NCBI GenBank assembly: GCA_902766345.1
Contig: CACXDK010000385.1
Coordinates: 1 to 5,600, forward strand
Direction of reading: 5' to 3'
Source of the DNA: an uncultured Spirochaetaceae bacterium
GTDB lineage: Bacteria; Spirochaetota; Spirochaetia; Treponematales; Treponemataceae
DNA: 5,600 bases
Part shown: positions 1 to 5,600 of the stretch, piece by piece
Numbering within the stretch: position 1 is the stretch's first letter
How the letters are laid out: each line of letters opens with the position of its first letter
The notes under the pieces: generated by a model
What the model was told of the DNA's origin: nothing
Databases searched by the model: none
Seen by the model: only the letters and a program-made list of their open reading frames with translations
Position numbers and translations under genes: made by a program

Positions 1-147
1 GCATGTAATGGAAGTACATTCTGGAAAACTCCTCTGCTAAAAGAAACTGTAGAAAGCAGATTAAAGAAATTAATTTCGGAAAATTTTGAAATCGTTCAGA
101 TTGAAAATGACATAACCGCAGGAACTTTTGCTGCGGCATTTATTTAA
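1..147 (+). CDS. Hexokinase family protein, C-terminal fragment (5' end outside window)
   Basis: Reading frame 1 is open from the first base to a TAA at 145-147, giving 48 residues. The fragment starts ACNGSTFWKTPLLKE and ends ENDITAGTFAAAFI. This resembles the end of eukaryote-type hexokinases, where a (D)GS/T turn is followed by an aromatic residue, a P-x-x-K-E helix start, an amphipathic helix, a beta strand and a final G-x-x-A-A helix (compare yeast ADGSVYNRYPGFKEK ... DGSGAGAAVIAAL). In the family, these parts belong to the ATP-binding large domain, and the enzyme phosphorylates glucose or other hexoses in the cytoplasm as the first step of glycolysis. The usual Asp of DGS/T is Asn here (N3). 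Catalytic residues lie upstream of the window, so substrate and activity cannot be judged. The family call rests on one short block and could be a related sugar-kinase/ASKHA protein. Confidence 0.65.
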   Translation, partial: ACNGSTFWKTPLLKETVESRLKKLISENFEIVQIENDITAGTFAAAFI

Positions 148-195
148 TATATTACAATAGTAATTTGCAAATACAACAATATTATATACTCCTCT

Positions 196-224
196 ATAAA
201 TAACAAAATATTTATGATTTTTTT
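196..224 (+). terminator. Possible weak terminator after the hexokinase-like gene
   Basis: ATAAATA (196-202) can pair with TATTTAT (209-215) around a six-base loop, and seven T residues follow at 218-224. The stem has only A-U pairs, so it would be weak. Its position, about 50 bases after the stop codon and before the MCP gene, suits a transcription end. In such AT-rich DNA a chance hairpin is quite possible. Confidence 0.3.
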
Positions 225-305
225 ACGGTTTTGTTACATTTACTACTTTACAAAAGAAAAATTATACGTCAAAATCCAAAAATCTCATTAAAAATGTTCA
301 TCTTC

Positions 306-331
306 TAAAGTGTAATCAAAAAGTCCAATCA
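306..331 (+). promoter_or_regulatory. Candidate sigma-28 (FliA/SigD-type) promoter for the MCP operon
   Basis: TAAAGTGT at 306-313 matches seven of eight positions of the flagellar sigma factor -35 element (TAAAGTTT). After ten bases, TCCAATCA at 324-331 matches five of eight positions of the -10 element GCCGATAA. The TAAA to -10 distance of 14 bases is within the usual range for this sigma class. Chemoreceptor genes are common targets of this sigma factor, and the leader to the ATG at 387 would be about 45-50 bases. I found no convincing sigma-70 promoter in the same spacer. The -10 match is imperfect (CAAT instead of CGAT in the core), so this remains a candidate. Confidence 0.3.
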
Positions 332-339
332 AAAAGTGC
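314..339 (+). repeat. Two-copy 13-bp tandem direct repeat upstream of the MCP gene
   Basis: AATCAAAAAGTCC (314-326) is followed at once by AATCAAAAAGTGC (327-339), identical at 12 of 13 positions. It lies 48 bases before the MCP start and overlaps the spacer and -10 part of the candidate sigma-28 promoter. A 13-bp period is not a full helical turn multiple, so two proteins on the copies would not sit on the same DNA face. It could be an operator, a slippage duplication or chance. Confidence 0.6.
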
Positions 340-386
340 CAGGATGGCAGACGACGAAAAAAACTTTATATCATGAGGATTTTTAA

Positions 387-2495
387 ATGGCTAAAGCTAA
401 GAAAGCTCTGGACAGATTTGATACAAACGCAAAGCGTAATGTACCAATCGTAGCAAAACTTTTGACCGCTATTATCACTTCTGTAATTGTAAGTGTTGTT
501 GGTGTCACCTTTATGGGACTCACAATTTTTTCATCTGGTGTTCAGCAGTCTACTGATGATGATCTTGAAAAATTTTCTTCTGGTCTTGAACGAACTCTAA
601 GAGATTGGCGAGACACACTCGAAGCAGACGTAATGCTTCTTTCAAAACGACCAAACATTGCAGAATACATTTCAAGAAAAGAAATCCAAAATCTTGAATC
701 CATTTTAAACTGGGAAACAGGCATTCTTGATGTAGACGTTCTTGCAATAACAGACAAAGCAGGATCCGTTCTTGTAGGAAAAGAAATTACTAAAGGGGTA
801 TCATTAAACTCTATCAGTGCAATTCAGGGAGCATTGCGAGGGGTTTCTGGCTATTCCTATTCAAGAATTGGAGACAGAGGTTATTCACTCATTGCAGCAT
901 CTCCAATCAGACTAAACAATTCTGTAGTAGGCAGTGTTGTAGCTTCATATTGTCTTTCTGACGGTGAATTCGTTGAGAATGCAAAAAATTCATATTCGGC
1001 AATGTGTACAGTTTTTGAAGGCGACACTCGTGTAGCAACAACTCTTGGAGCAAAATATGTTGGAACAAAACAGGCAAACCGTGAACTTGTAGAAGCTGTT
1101 TTGAAACACGGCAATGCATATCATGCAAACAATCTTTTTGATGGCAATGAATATATGTCCGTATCTTTTCCATTGATATCAAGCAATGGCGAAATTACAG
1201 GAATGATTTTTATTGCACGAAGCACAAACATTCTTAAAGCACTCCGCAATCACACTTTGATGGTAGTCATTCCATTTGCAGTTGTACTCATTCTTATTCT
1301 CACAATTTTCTGTTACAAGTTTGTACAAAAGATTGTATGGAGAATTTCAAGCGTAACAGACTTCCTTAAAGAACTTTCTACAGGAGATGCAGACCTTACA
1401 AAACGCTGTGACCTTTTGCTTAGGGATGAAATTGGAGACCTCATCATTCACTTTGATTTATTTTTGGACAAACTTCAGGACATCATGCGAGAAGTCAAAT
1501 TGACAAAGACAGAACTTGGAAGTTCTGGTAAGGAACTTTCTAACGGAACAGTTGAAACCTCATCTGCAATTACGCAGATTATTTCTAACATTGACGGCAT
1601 TCACAAGCAGATTATCTCTCAGGGAAACAGCGTCAGCAAGACTGCTGTTACCGTTAATGAAATTTCAGGAAACATTACAAACCTTGACCGCCTTGTTGAA
1701 AACCAGTCTTCTGGTGTTACACAGGCCTCTGCAGCTATTGAGCAGATGATTGAAAACATTTCTTCCGTTACAAACACAGTCGAAAAAATGGCAGAATCTT
1801 TCAATTCCCTCAATTCAAATGTTCAGATTGGATTTACAAAACAACAGAATGTAAACGTAAAGATTCAGCAGATTGAAACACAGTCAGCAATGCTTGAAGA
1901 AGCAAACCAGACAATTTCAAACATTGCAGCTCAGACAAACCTGCTCGCAATGAACGCAGCTATTGAAGCAGCTCACGCAGGCGACGCAGGCAAGGGCTTT
2001 GCAGTTGTAGCAGATGAAATCCGAAAACTTTCAGAAACTTCAACTACACAGTCAAATTTAATTGGAACACGTCTTTCAATGATTCACGATTCAATTGCAG
2101 ATGTTGTTTCTTCATCAAATGAAGCAAGCGAAGCATTCAGTACAGTTTCTAATCACATCAAAAAGACAGACGAACTTGTTGCATTGATTAAGAATGCTAT
2201 GGCCGAACAGAACGAAGGTTCTAAGCAGATTGGGGAATCACTTACACTCATGAATTCAAGTACACAGGAAGTACAGACTGCAGCAAAAGAAATGTCACTC
2301 AGAAACGAAAGAATTCTTTCTGAAATGAACAACTTGCAGGATGCAACTATAAGCATTCAGACAAACATGGATGAAATGGCAGTTGGAGCAAGACAGATTA
2401 ACGAGACTGGCACAGCTTTGTCCGAAGTTTCCGGCAATGTTCAGTATTCAATCACAAAAATCGGAAGTCAGATTGACCGATTCAAGACAGAATAA
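387..2495 (+). CDS. Methyl-accepting chemotaxis protein with periplasmic Cache-type sensor
   Basis: This is a complete 702-residue chemoreceptor that would signal to the CheA-CheW kinase complex at the inner membrane. A basic N-terminus precedes transmembrane helix 1 (about 21-48). The periplasmic sensor spans about 49-289, followed by helix 2 (about 290-310) and a HAMP domain (about 311-364, with [10 protein letters not shown] and the DEIG motif at 347-350). The rest is a long cytoplasmic coiled-coil. Its hairpin tip is near 505-550, with the nearly invariant [14 protein letters not shown] and [14 protein letters not shown]. The sensor contains two Cache-like segments: [11 protein letters not shown] near 121-131, then [14 protein letters not shown] ... 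GTK ... GMIFIAR at 207-277, the latter like the Cache_3-Cache_2 fusion type. SAAIEQM (448-454) is a likely methylation-helix segment with adjustable E452/Q453. The protein ends SQIDRFKTE, without a CheR/CheB-tethering NWETF-type pentapeptide. The ATG follows GAGGA (375-379) at seven bases. The ligand cannot be read from sequence. Confidence 0.96.
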   Translation: MAKAKKALDRFDTNAKRNVPIVAKLLTAIITSVIVSVVGVTFMGLTIFSSGVQQSTDDDLEKFSSGLERTLRDWRDTLEADVMLLSKRPNIAEYISRKEIQNLESILNWETGILDVDVLAITDKAGSVLVGKEITKGVSLNSISAIQGALRGVSGYSYSRIGDRGYSLIAASPIRLNNSVVGSVVASYCLSDGEFVENAKNSYSAMCTVFEGDTRVATTLGAKYVGTKQANRELVEAVLKHGNAYHANNLFDGNEYMSVSFPLISSNGEITGMIFIARSTNILKALRNHTLMVVIPFAVVLILILTIFCYKFVQKIVWRISSVTDFLKELSTGDADLTKRCDLLLRDEIGDLIIHFDLFLDKLQDIMREVKLTKTELGSSGKELSNGTVETSSAITQIISNIDGIHKQIISQGNSVSKTAVTVNEISGNITNLDRLVENQSSGVTQASAAIEQMIENISSVTNTVEKMAESFNSLNSNVQIGFTKQQNVNVKIQQIETQSAMLEEANQTISNIAAQTNLLAMNAAIEAAHAGDAGKGFAVVADEIRKLSETSTTQSNLIGTRLSMIHDSIADVVSSSNEASEAFSTVSNHIKKTDELVALIKNAMAEQNEGSKQIGESLTLMNSSTQEVQTAAKEMSLRNERILSEMNNLQDATISIQTNMDEMAVGARQINETGTALSEVSGNVQYSITKIGSQIDRFKTE

Positions 2496-2510
2496 TTTGG
2501 AGGGGGATTC

Positions 2511-3521
2511 ATGAAAAAGATTTCTAATTACATTTTAGCATTTTTTGCAGCATCAACTCTTTTTTCCTCATGCAAATTCAAGCAGAGAGAACCTATAAAG
2601 AATTATCCTGTAACATTGCGATTTGCCGAAAATCATGTCACAGGCTATCCAACAACTCTTGCAGATGAAGAATTTGCCCGCCTTGTTGAAGAAAAAACAG
2701 AGGGCAGAGTTAAAATTGAAGTAAAATCAGGCGGTGCTCTTACAGAAACTTCTGCAGAAACTATTGAAGCCCTAAAAAATGGGGACATCGCATTTTCAAG
2801 AGTTTCTGTTTCACCACTTACTTCGTATGTACCCAAATTCAGTGTTCTGCAGCTTCCATATATTTTCACTTCTTCAACACATCAATGGAATGTACTCAAT
2901 GGAAAGCTTGGACAGGATTTACTTTCTGAGCTTGAAATATCAGGATCAGGACTCGTTGGACTTTGTTATTATGACAGCGGAGCAAGAAATTTTTATTCAA
3001 CAAAAGCCATCAAATCTATTGAAGATTTGAAAGATTTAAGAATCCGTGCTCAAGGTGCAATGATGGTTGACATGGTTGAAGCTTTAGGTGCTGTTGCAGT
3101 AACAGGCATTACAATGTCGGAAGTAAGGCAAAATATTGAAAATGGAACCATTGATGCAGCAGAAAACAACTGGCCAACTTATCAGAGTACAAACGACTAT
3201 ACAGCTGCAAAATATTATGTTCTTGATCAGCACTCACGCATTCCAGAAGTTCTGGCAGCTTCAAAGAAAGCTCTTTCACGCATTAGTCCAGAGGATGTTG
3301 CAATAATCAAGGAAGTTGCAAAGCAAATTCAGGACTATGAAATACAGCAATGGAAGGAAAAAGAATTGGATTCCGAGCAGATTGTCCGCAGAAGCGGGAC
3401 AATAGTTATTGAACTTCCTGCTCATGTACAGAAAGAATTTCAGGATGCAATGCAACCTTTGTACGACAAGTACGCAAGCCAGCATAAATCTATTCTAAAA
3501 GAAATTCAGTCAACAAAATAA
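2511..3521 (+). CDS. TRAP transporter substrate-binding lipoprotein, DctP family
   Basis: This 336-residue protein would bind a carboxylate ligand outside the inner membrane. The first 20 residues form a lipoprotein signal peptide (MKK, a hydrophobic core, then LFSSC), making C21 the probable lipidated residue. The mature part follows the DctP pattern: TLRFAENH near 35-42, NGDIAFS near 90-96, LPYIF near 115-119, GARNFYS at 157-163, and EDLKDLRIRAQG at 171-182. R179 is at the position of the family's carboxylate-binding arginine. NGTIDAAENNWPTYQST (211-227) and DQHSRIPEVL (239-248) are also typical. The AENNW and HSR-PEVL signatures resemble members that bind sugar acids, but the ligand is inferred only. 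It starts 15 bases after the MCP stop behind GGAGGGGG (2499-2506), so the two genes are almost certainly co-transcribed. A strong terminator follows, with no DctQ or DctM gene, so it is either an orphan binding protein or paired with a permease encoded elsewhere. Confidence 0.93.
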   Translation: MKKISNYILAFFAASTLFSSCKFKQREPIKNYPVTLRFAENHVTGYPTTLADEEFARLVEEKTEGRVKIEVKSGGALTETSAETIEALKNGDIAFSRVSVSPLTSYVPKFSVLQLPYIFTSSTHQWNVLNGKLGQDLLSELEISGSGLVGLCYYDSGARNFYSTKAIKSIEDLKDLRIRAQGAMMVDMVEALGAVAVTGITMSEVRQNIENGTIDAAENNWPTYQSTNDYTAAKYYVLDQHSRIPEVLAASKKALSRISPEDVAIIKEVAKQIQDYEIQQWKEKELDSEQIVRRSGTIVIELPAHVQKEFQDAMQPLYDKYASQHKSILKEIQSTK

Positions 3522-3526
3522 AAAAG

Positions 3527-3560
3527 AAAGCTGCCGAATATTATAACGGCAGCTTTTTTT
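3527..3560 (+). terminator. Strong intrinsic terminator ending the MCP-DctP operon
   Basis: AAAGCTGCCG (3527-3536) pairs perfectly with CGGCAGCTTT (3547-3556) around a ten-base AT-rich loop. A run of seven T residues at 3554-3560 closes the structure. It starts six bases after the DctP stop codon, so transcription should end before acetate kinase. The A-rich left arm could also allow some termination on the other strand, but no minus-strand gene ends here. Confidence 0.92.
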
Positions 3561-3608
3561 GTCCGTAAAGTTTTACAAGAAACAAAGCATAACACTACAG
3601 AACCAATA

Positions 3609-3637
3609 TTGAAATTCTGAAATCTTTATATTATAAT
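3609..3637 (+). promoter_or_regulatory. Sigma-70-type promoter of acetate kinase
   Basis: TTGAAA (3609-3614) and a perfect TATAAT (3632-3637) are separated by the ideal 17 bases. Transcription would begin near 3644-3645, leaving a leader of about 28 bases that contains the ribosome binding site AGAGGA (3657-3662). The promoter lies just after the upstream operon's terminator, so acetate kinase is expressed on its own. The near-consensus elements suggest strong, housekeeping-level transcription, as expected for a central fermentative enzyme. Confidence 0.75.
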
Positions 3638-3671
3638 AAATTCACATTTTATTTTTAGAGGATACATTTCT

Positions 3672-5015
3672 ATGGCAATGGTAATTCTTACATTGAACTG
3701 CGGTTCTTCATCCGCAAAGTATCAGGTTTATGACTGGGATAATAAAGAAGTAATGGCTAACGGTGTTGTTGAAAGAATCGGTATTGAAGGTTCTTGCATT
3801 ACACACAAAGCTAAGGGCAATAAGGTAGAAATTGAAAGCCCTTGTCCAACACACAAAGAAGCTATTGAGTTAATCATAAAAGAAATTACAGACCCAGAAG
3901 TTGGTGTTATTAAGAGCATGGACGAAATTGGTGCTGTTGGTCACCGCGTTCTCCATGGTGGCGAAAAGTTTACAAAGTCTGTACTTATCACACCAGAAGT
4001 TCTCGACGGCTTCCGTGAAGTAATTGACCTTGGACCTTTGCACATGCCAGCAAACATCATGGGTATTGAAGCTGCACAGAAGGTTATGCCTAATGTTCCA
4101 CACGCTGCAATCATGGATACAGCATGGCACCAGACAATGCCAGAAGAAACCTTCATGTATGCAATTCCACGTGAATGGTATACAAAATATGCTGCGCGTC
4201 GCTATGGTTTCCACGGAACATCTTTCCTTTACACAGCAAAACGTGCTGCAGTTCTTCTTGGAAAAGATCCAAAAGATACAAACCTTATTATCTGCCACAT
4301 CGGTAATGGTTCTTCAATGTGTGCAGTAAAGAACGGAAAGTGCTACGACACAACAATGGGTATTACACCTCTTGAAGGTCTTGTTATGGGAACACGTTCT
4401 GGCGATGTTGACCCAGCTCTTCCATTCTATATCATGCGTAAAACTGGCATGTCTGCTGACGAAATGGACAAGGCTCTTAACAAGAAGTCTGGCTGTCTTG
4501 GTATTACAGAAAAGTATTCTGACCGCCGTGATATTGAAATTGACGCAGCTAAGGGCGACAAGCTCTGCCAGCTTTCAATTGAAATGGAAGCATTGCGTAT
4601 TAAAAAGTACATTGGTGCATTCGCTGCTGAACTTGGAAGAGTTGATGCTATTGTATGGACAGCAGGTGTTGGAGAACGTGGTCCAATCACAAGATTCAAG
4701 GCATGTTCAGGTCTTGAAAACTACGGCATTAAGATTGACGCACAGAAAAATGAATGGTCATTTACTGGCAATGCAGAAACCTGCATCAGTGCAGACGATT
4801 CAAATACAAAGATTTTCGTAATTCCAACAGACGAAGAGCTTGTAATGACAGAAGATGCATTCGCATTGATGAACGGAACTTATGACGTTCATACAAACTT
4901 CAAATATTCTTTCCAGGATCCAAAATATGTAAACAAGGCTCGTGAAGAAGGCTTGAAGAAGGACTTGGAAAAGCGTCCAAATCTTGCAAAGGTTATTGTA
5001 CGCCCAAAGGCATAA
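3672..5015 (+). CDS. ackA: Acetate kinase
   Basis: This cytoplasmic enzyme interconverts acetyl phosphate plus ADP with acetate plus ATP, the energy-yielding last step of acetate fermentation, normally paired with phosphotransacetylase (Pta). The 447-residue protein carries the family hallmarks in order. These are [16 protein letters not shown] (6-21, with N9), [10 protein letters not shown] (89-98, with R92), IMDTAWH (147-153, with D149), YGFHGTS (178-184, with catalytic-type H181), HIGNGSS (209-215), [10 protein letters not shown] (239-248, with R242), TAGVGERGP (330-338) and IPTDEEL (384-390, the metal-binding Glu region, where many relatives have TNEE). The residues correspond to N7, R91, D148, H180 and R241 of the Methanosarcina enzyme. 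Family members are usually near 400 residues; the surplus is mostly a lysine-rich C-terminal tail after about residue 402. The first ATG is nine bases from AGAGGA and is preferred over a second ATG two codons later. No pta gene is in view. Confidence 0.97.
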   Translation: MAMVILTLNCGSSSAKYQVYDWDNKEVMANGVVERIGIEGSCITHKAKGNKVEIESPCPTHKEAIELIIKEITDPEVGVIKSMDEIGAVGHRVLHGGEKFTKSVLITPEVLDGFREVIDLGPLHMPANIMGIEAAQKVMPNVPHAAIMDTAWHQTMPEETFMYAIPREWYTKYAARRYGFHGTSFLYTAKRAAVLLGKDPKDTNLIICHIGNGSSMCAVKNGKCYDTTMGITPLEGLVMGTRSGDVDPALPFYIMRKTGMSADEMDKALNKKSGCLGITEKYSDRRDIEIDAAKGDKLCQLSIEMEALRIKKYIGAFAAELGRVDAIVWTAGVGERGPITRFKACSGLENYGIKIDAQKNEWSFTGNAETCISADDSNTKIFVIPTDEELVMTEDAFALMNGTYDVHTNFKYSFQDPKYVNKAREEGLKKDLEKRPNLAKVIVRPKA

Positions 5016-5046
5016 GCAAAAGAATATAACTAAATCTTGCTAAAAG

Positions 5047-5081
5047 AAAAGCCGTCTGACTTTGTGTTAGACGGCTTTTTT
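5047..5081. terminator. Bidirectional intrinsic terminator between ackA and the LysR gene
   Basis: AAAAGCCGTCTGAC (5047-5060) pairs with GTTAGACGGCTTTT (5066-5079) around a five-base loop, with one G-U pair in the 14-bp stem. T residues run to 5081 on the plus strand. The left side is A-rich (5042-5050, interrupted by one G), giving a U-rich tail when read from the minus strand. It sits between two converging genes, about 30 bases after the ackA stop and about 27 bases beyond the LysR stop, so it probably serves both. Confidence 0.9.
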
Positions 5082-5107
5082 GTTTGCAAATAATAAAAAT
5101 GCAATTG

Positions 5108-5600
5108 TTACAGATGTTCCGCAATTTTCTGTATGTACAATTCTGCATAGCGTGAAAGGCTCATTCCTTTTCGTGTTATTATGCCCACTGTCATTTTGTC
5201 ATCTACAGCAAGAGGTCGAGCTATTATGTTTTCGCCATTGAGCTTACGGCTTATTACTCCAGAGCATATTGTGTAACCGTCAAGTCCTATGAGCAGATTA
5301 AACAATGTTGCACGGTCACGAACCTTAATGTTTTTAGTACAACCAAAATCTATCGGCGAAAGAGGTTCTTCTGAAAAATAAAATGAATTAAAATCACCCT
5401 GCTCGTATGTCAAATATGGATAAGGCTTTAAATCTTCCAGAGTAATAATTTCTTTGGAAGCAAGAGGATTAGAAGATGATATAAACACAAAAAGTGATGT
5501 TGTAAAAAGAGTTTTAAACTGTAAATTGTTTTTTCGAAGCAGTTTATCTATTACATCTTCATTCTTCTTGCTCTTAAAAATAACACCGACCTCACTTTTA
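5108..5600 (-). CDS. LysR-type transcriptional regulator, C-terminal part (5' end outside window)
   Basis: The minus-strand frame stays open from the right edge to a TAA at 5110-5108, giving 163 residues. There is an in-frame GTG at 5488, but coding resemblance continues upstream of it (KSEVGVIF ... then LQFKTLFTTSLFVFIS), so it is not the start. The real N-terminus, including the helix-turn-helix DNA-binding domain, lies beyond base 5600. The visible part matches the effector-binding domain of LysR-family regulators. It has the strand after the E-V-G-V-I-F entry, the SSNPLASKEIITLEDLKPYPYL segment (seen in two overlapping pieces), RDRATLFNLLIGLDGYTICSG, which lines the effector pocket in relatives, and a final amphipathic helix (SLSRYAELYIQKIAEHL). 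The effector and targets are unknown. LysR genes often regulate a divergent neighbour, which would lie outside the window; ackA is convergent and has its own strong promoter, so it is a weak candidate target. Confidence 0.88.
   Translation of the reverse strand, partial: KSEVGVIFKSKKNEDVIDKLLRKNNLQFKTLFTTSLFVFISSSNPLASKEIITLEDLKPYPYLTYEQGDFNSFYFSEEPLSPIDFGCTKNIKVRDRATLFNLLIGLDGYTICSGVISRKLNGENIIARPLAVDDKMTVGIITRKGMSLSRYAELYIQKIAEHL

Noticed and set aside
231..267. Sigma-70 promoter using TTGTTA (231-236) and TTATAC (262-267) before the MCP gene
   Set aside because: The spacing of 25 bases is far from the 16-18 needed, and no better partner hexamer is in place.
148..386. Possible riboswitch, small RNA or CRISPR-like structure in the MCP upstream spacer
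   Set aside because: Beyond the weak AU hairpin, the two-copy 13-bp repeat and the promoter-like elements there is no extended pairing or regularly spaced repeat; the region is simply AT-rich.
1516..1749. 77-residue plus-strand open frame within the MCP gene
   Set aside because: Overlaps the conserved methylation-helix region in another frame; the composition is typical of a shifted reading.
3870..4298. 142-residue open frame on the minus strand inside acetate kinase
   Set aside because: It lies wholly antisense to a gene with unmistakable conserved motifs, its protein is Cys/His/Phe-rich with no recognisable pattern, and no promoter or ribosome binding site accompanies it.
4372..4821. 149-residue plus-strand open frame in another frame of acetate kinase
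   Set aside because: Leu/Ser/Gln-rich out-of-frame translation of a strongly conserved gene, with no sign of independent coding.
5486..5488. GTG as a start codon for a short 126-residue minus-strand protein
   Set aside because: LysR effector-domain similarity continues upstream of it in the same frame to the window edge, so it is an internal valine codon.

Overview
The window looks like chromosomal DNA from a low-GC host-associated spirochaete, most likely a Treponema of the gut or rumen type. This is inferred from several weak signs together: AT-rich spacers with A+T-rich codon use, a eukaryote-style hexokinase tail, a lipoprotein signal of the permissive spirochaete kind (LFSSC), a long methyl-accepting chemotaxis protein (MCP), and a 447-residue acetate kinase with an extended C-terminus. 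No rRNA or other marker gene is present to fix the species.

Layout. Bases 1-147 are the last 48 codons of a plus-strand hexokinase-like gene. A 239-bp AT-rich spacer follows, with a weak AU-only hairpin plus T-run, a 13-bp tandem repeat and a possible sigma-28-type (motility) promoter. Bases 387-2495 encode a complete membrane-bound MCP with a large Cache-type extracytoplasmic sensor. Fifteen bases later, behind a very strong ribosome binding site, lies a lipoprotein TRAP-transporter substrate-binding protein of the DctP family (2511-3521), closed by a strong intrinsic terminator. The membrane subunits DctQ and DctM are not in this transcript. Next comes acetate kinase (3672-5015) with its own near-consensus sigma-70 promoter (TTGAAA-17 bp-TATAAT). 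A long hairpin terminator separates it from a convergent minus-strand LysR-type regulator, whose N-terminal DNA-binding part lies beyond the right edge.

How the genes work together. The MCP and binding protein appear to form a two-gene operon. The simplest reading is a chemosensory pair: a periplasmic lipoprotein captures an organic acid or sugar acid and either presents it to the chemoreceptor or is only co-regulated with it. Acetate kinase supplies ATP from acetyl phosphate at the end of fermentation and is transcribed separately. The hexokinase fragment and the LysR gene have no visible functional link to the pair.

Most of the window is ordinary metabolism and chemotaxis. The MCP plus permease-less TRAP binding protein operon is the item most worth following up. 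I saw no mobile element, CRISPR array, tRNA or rRNA.
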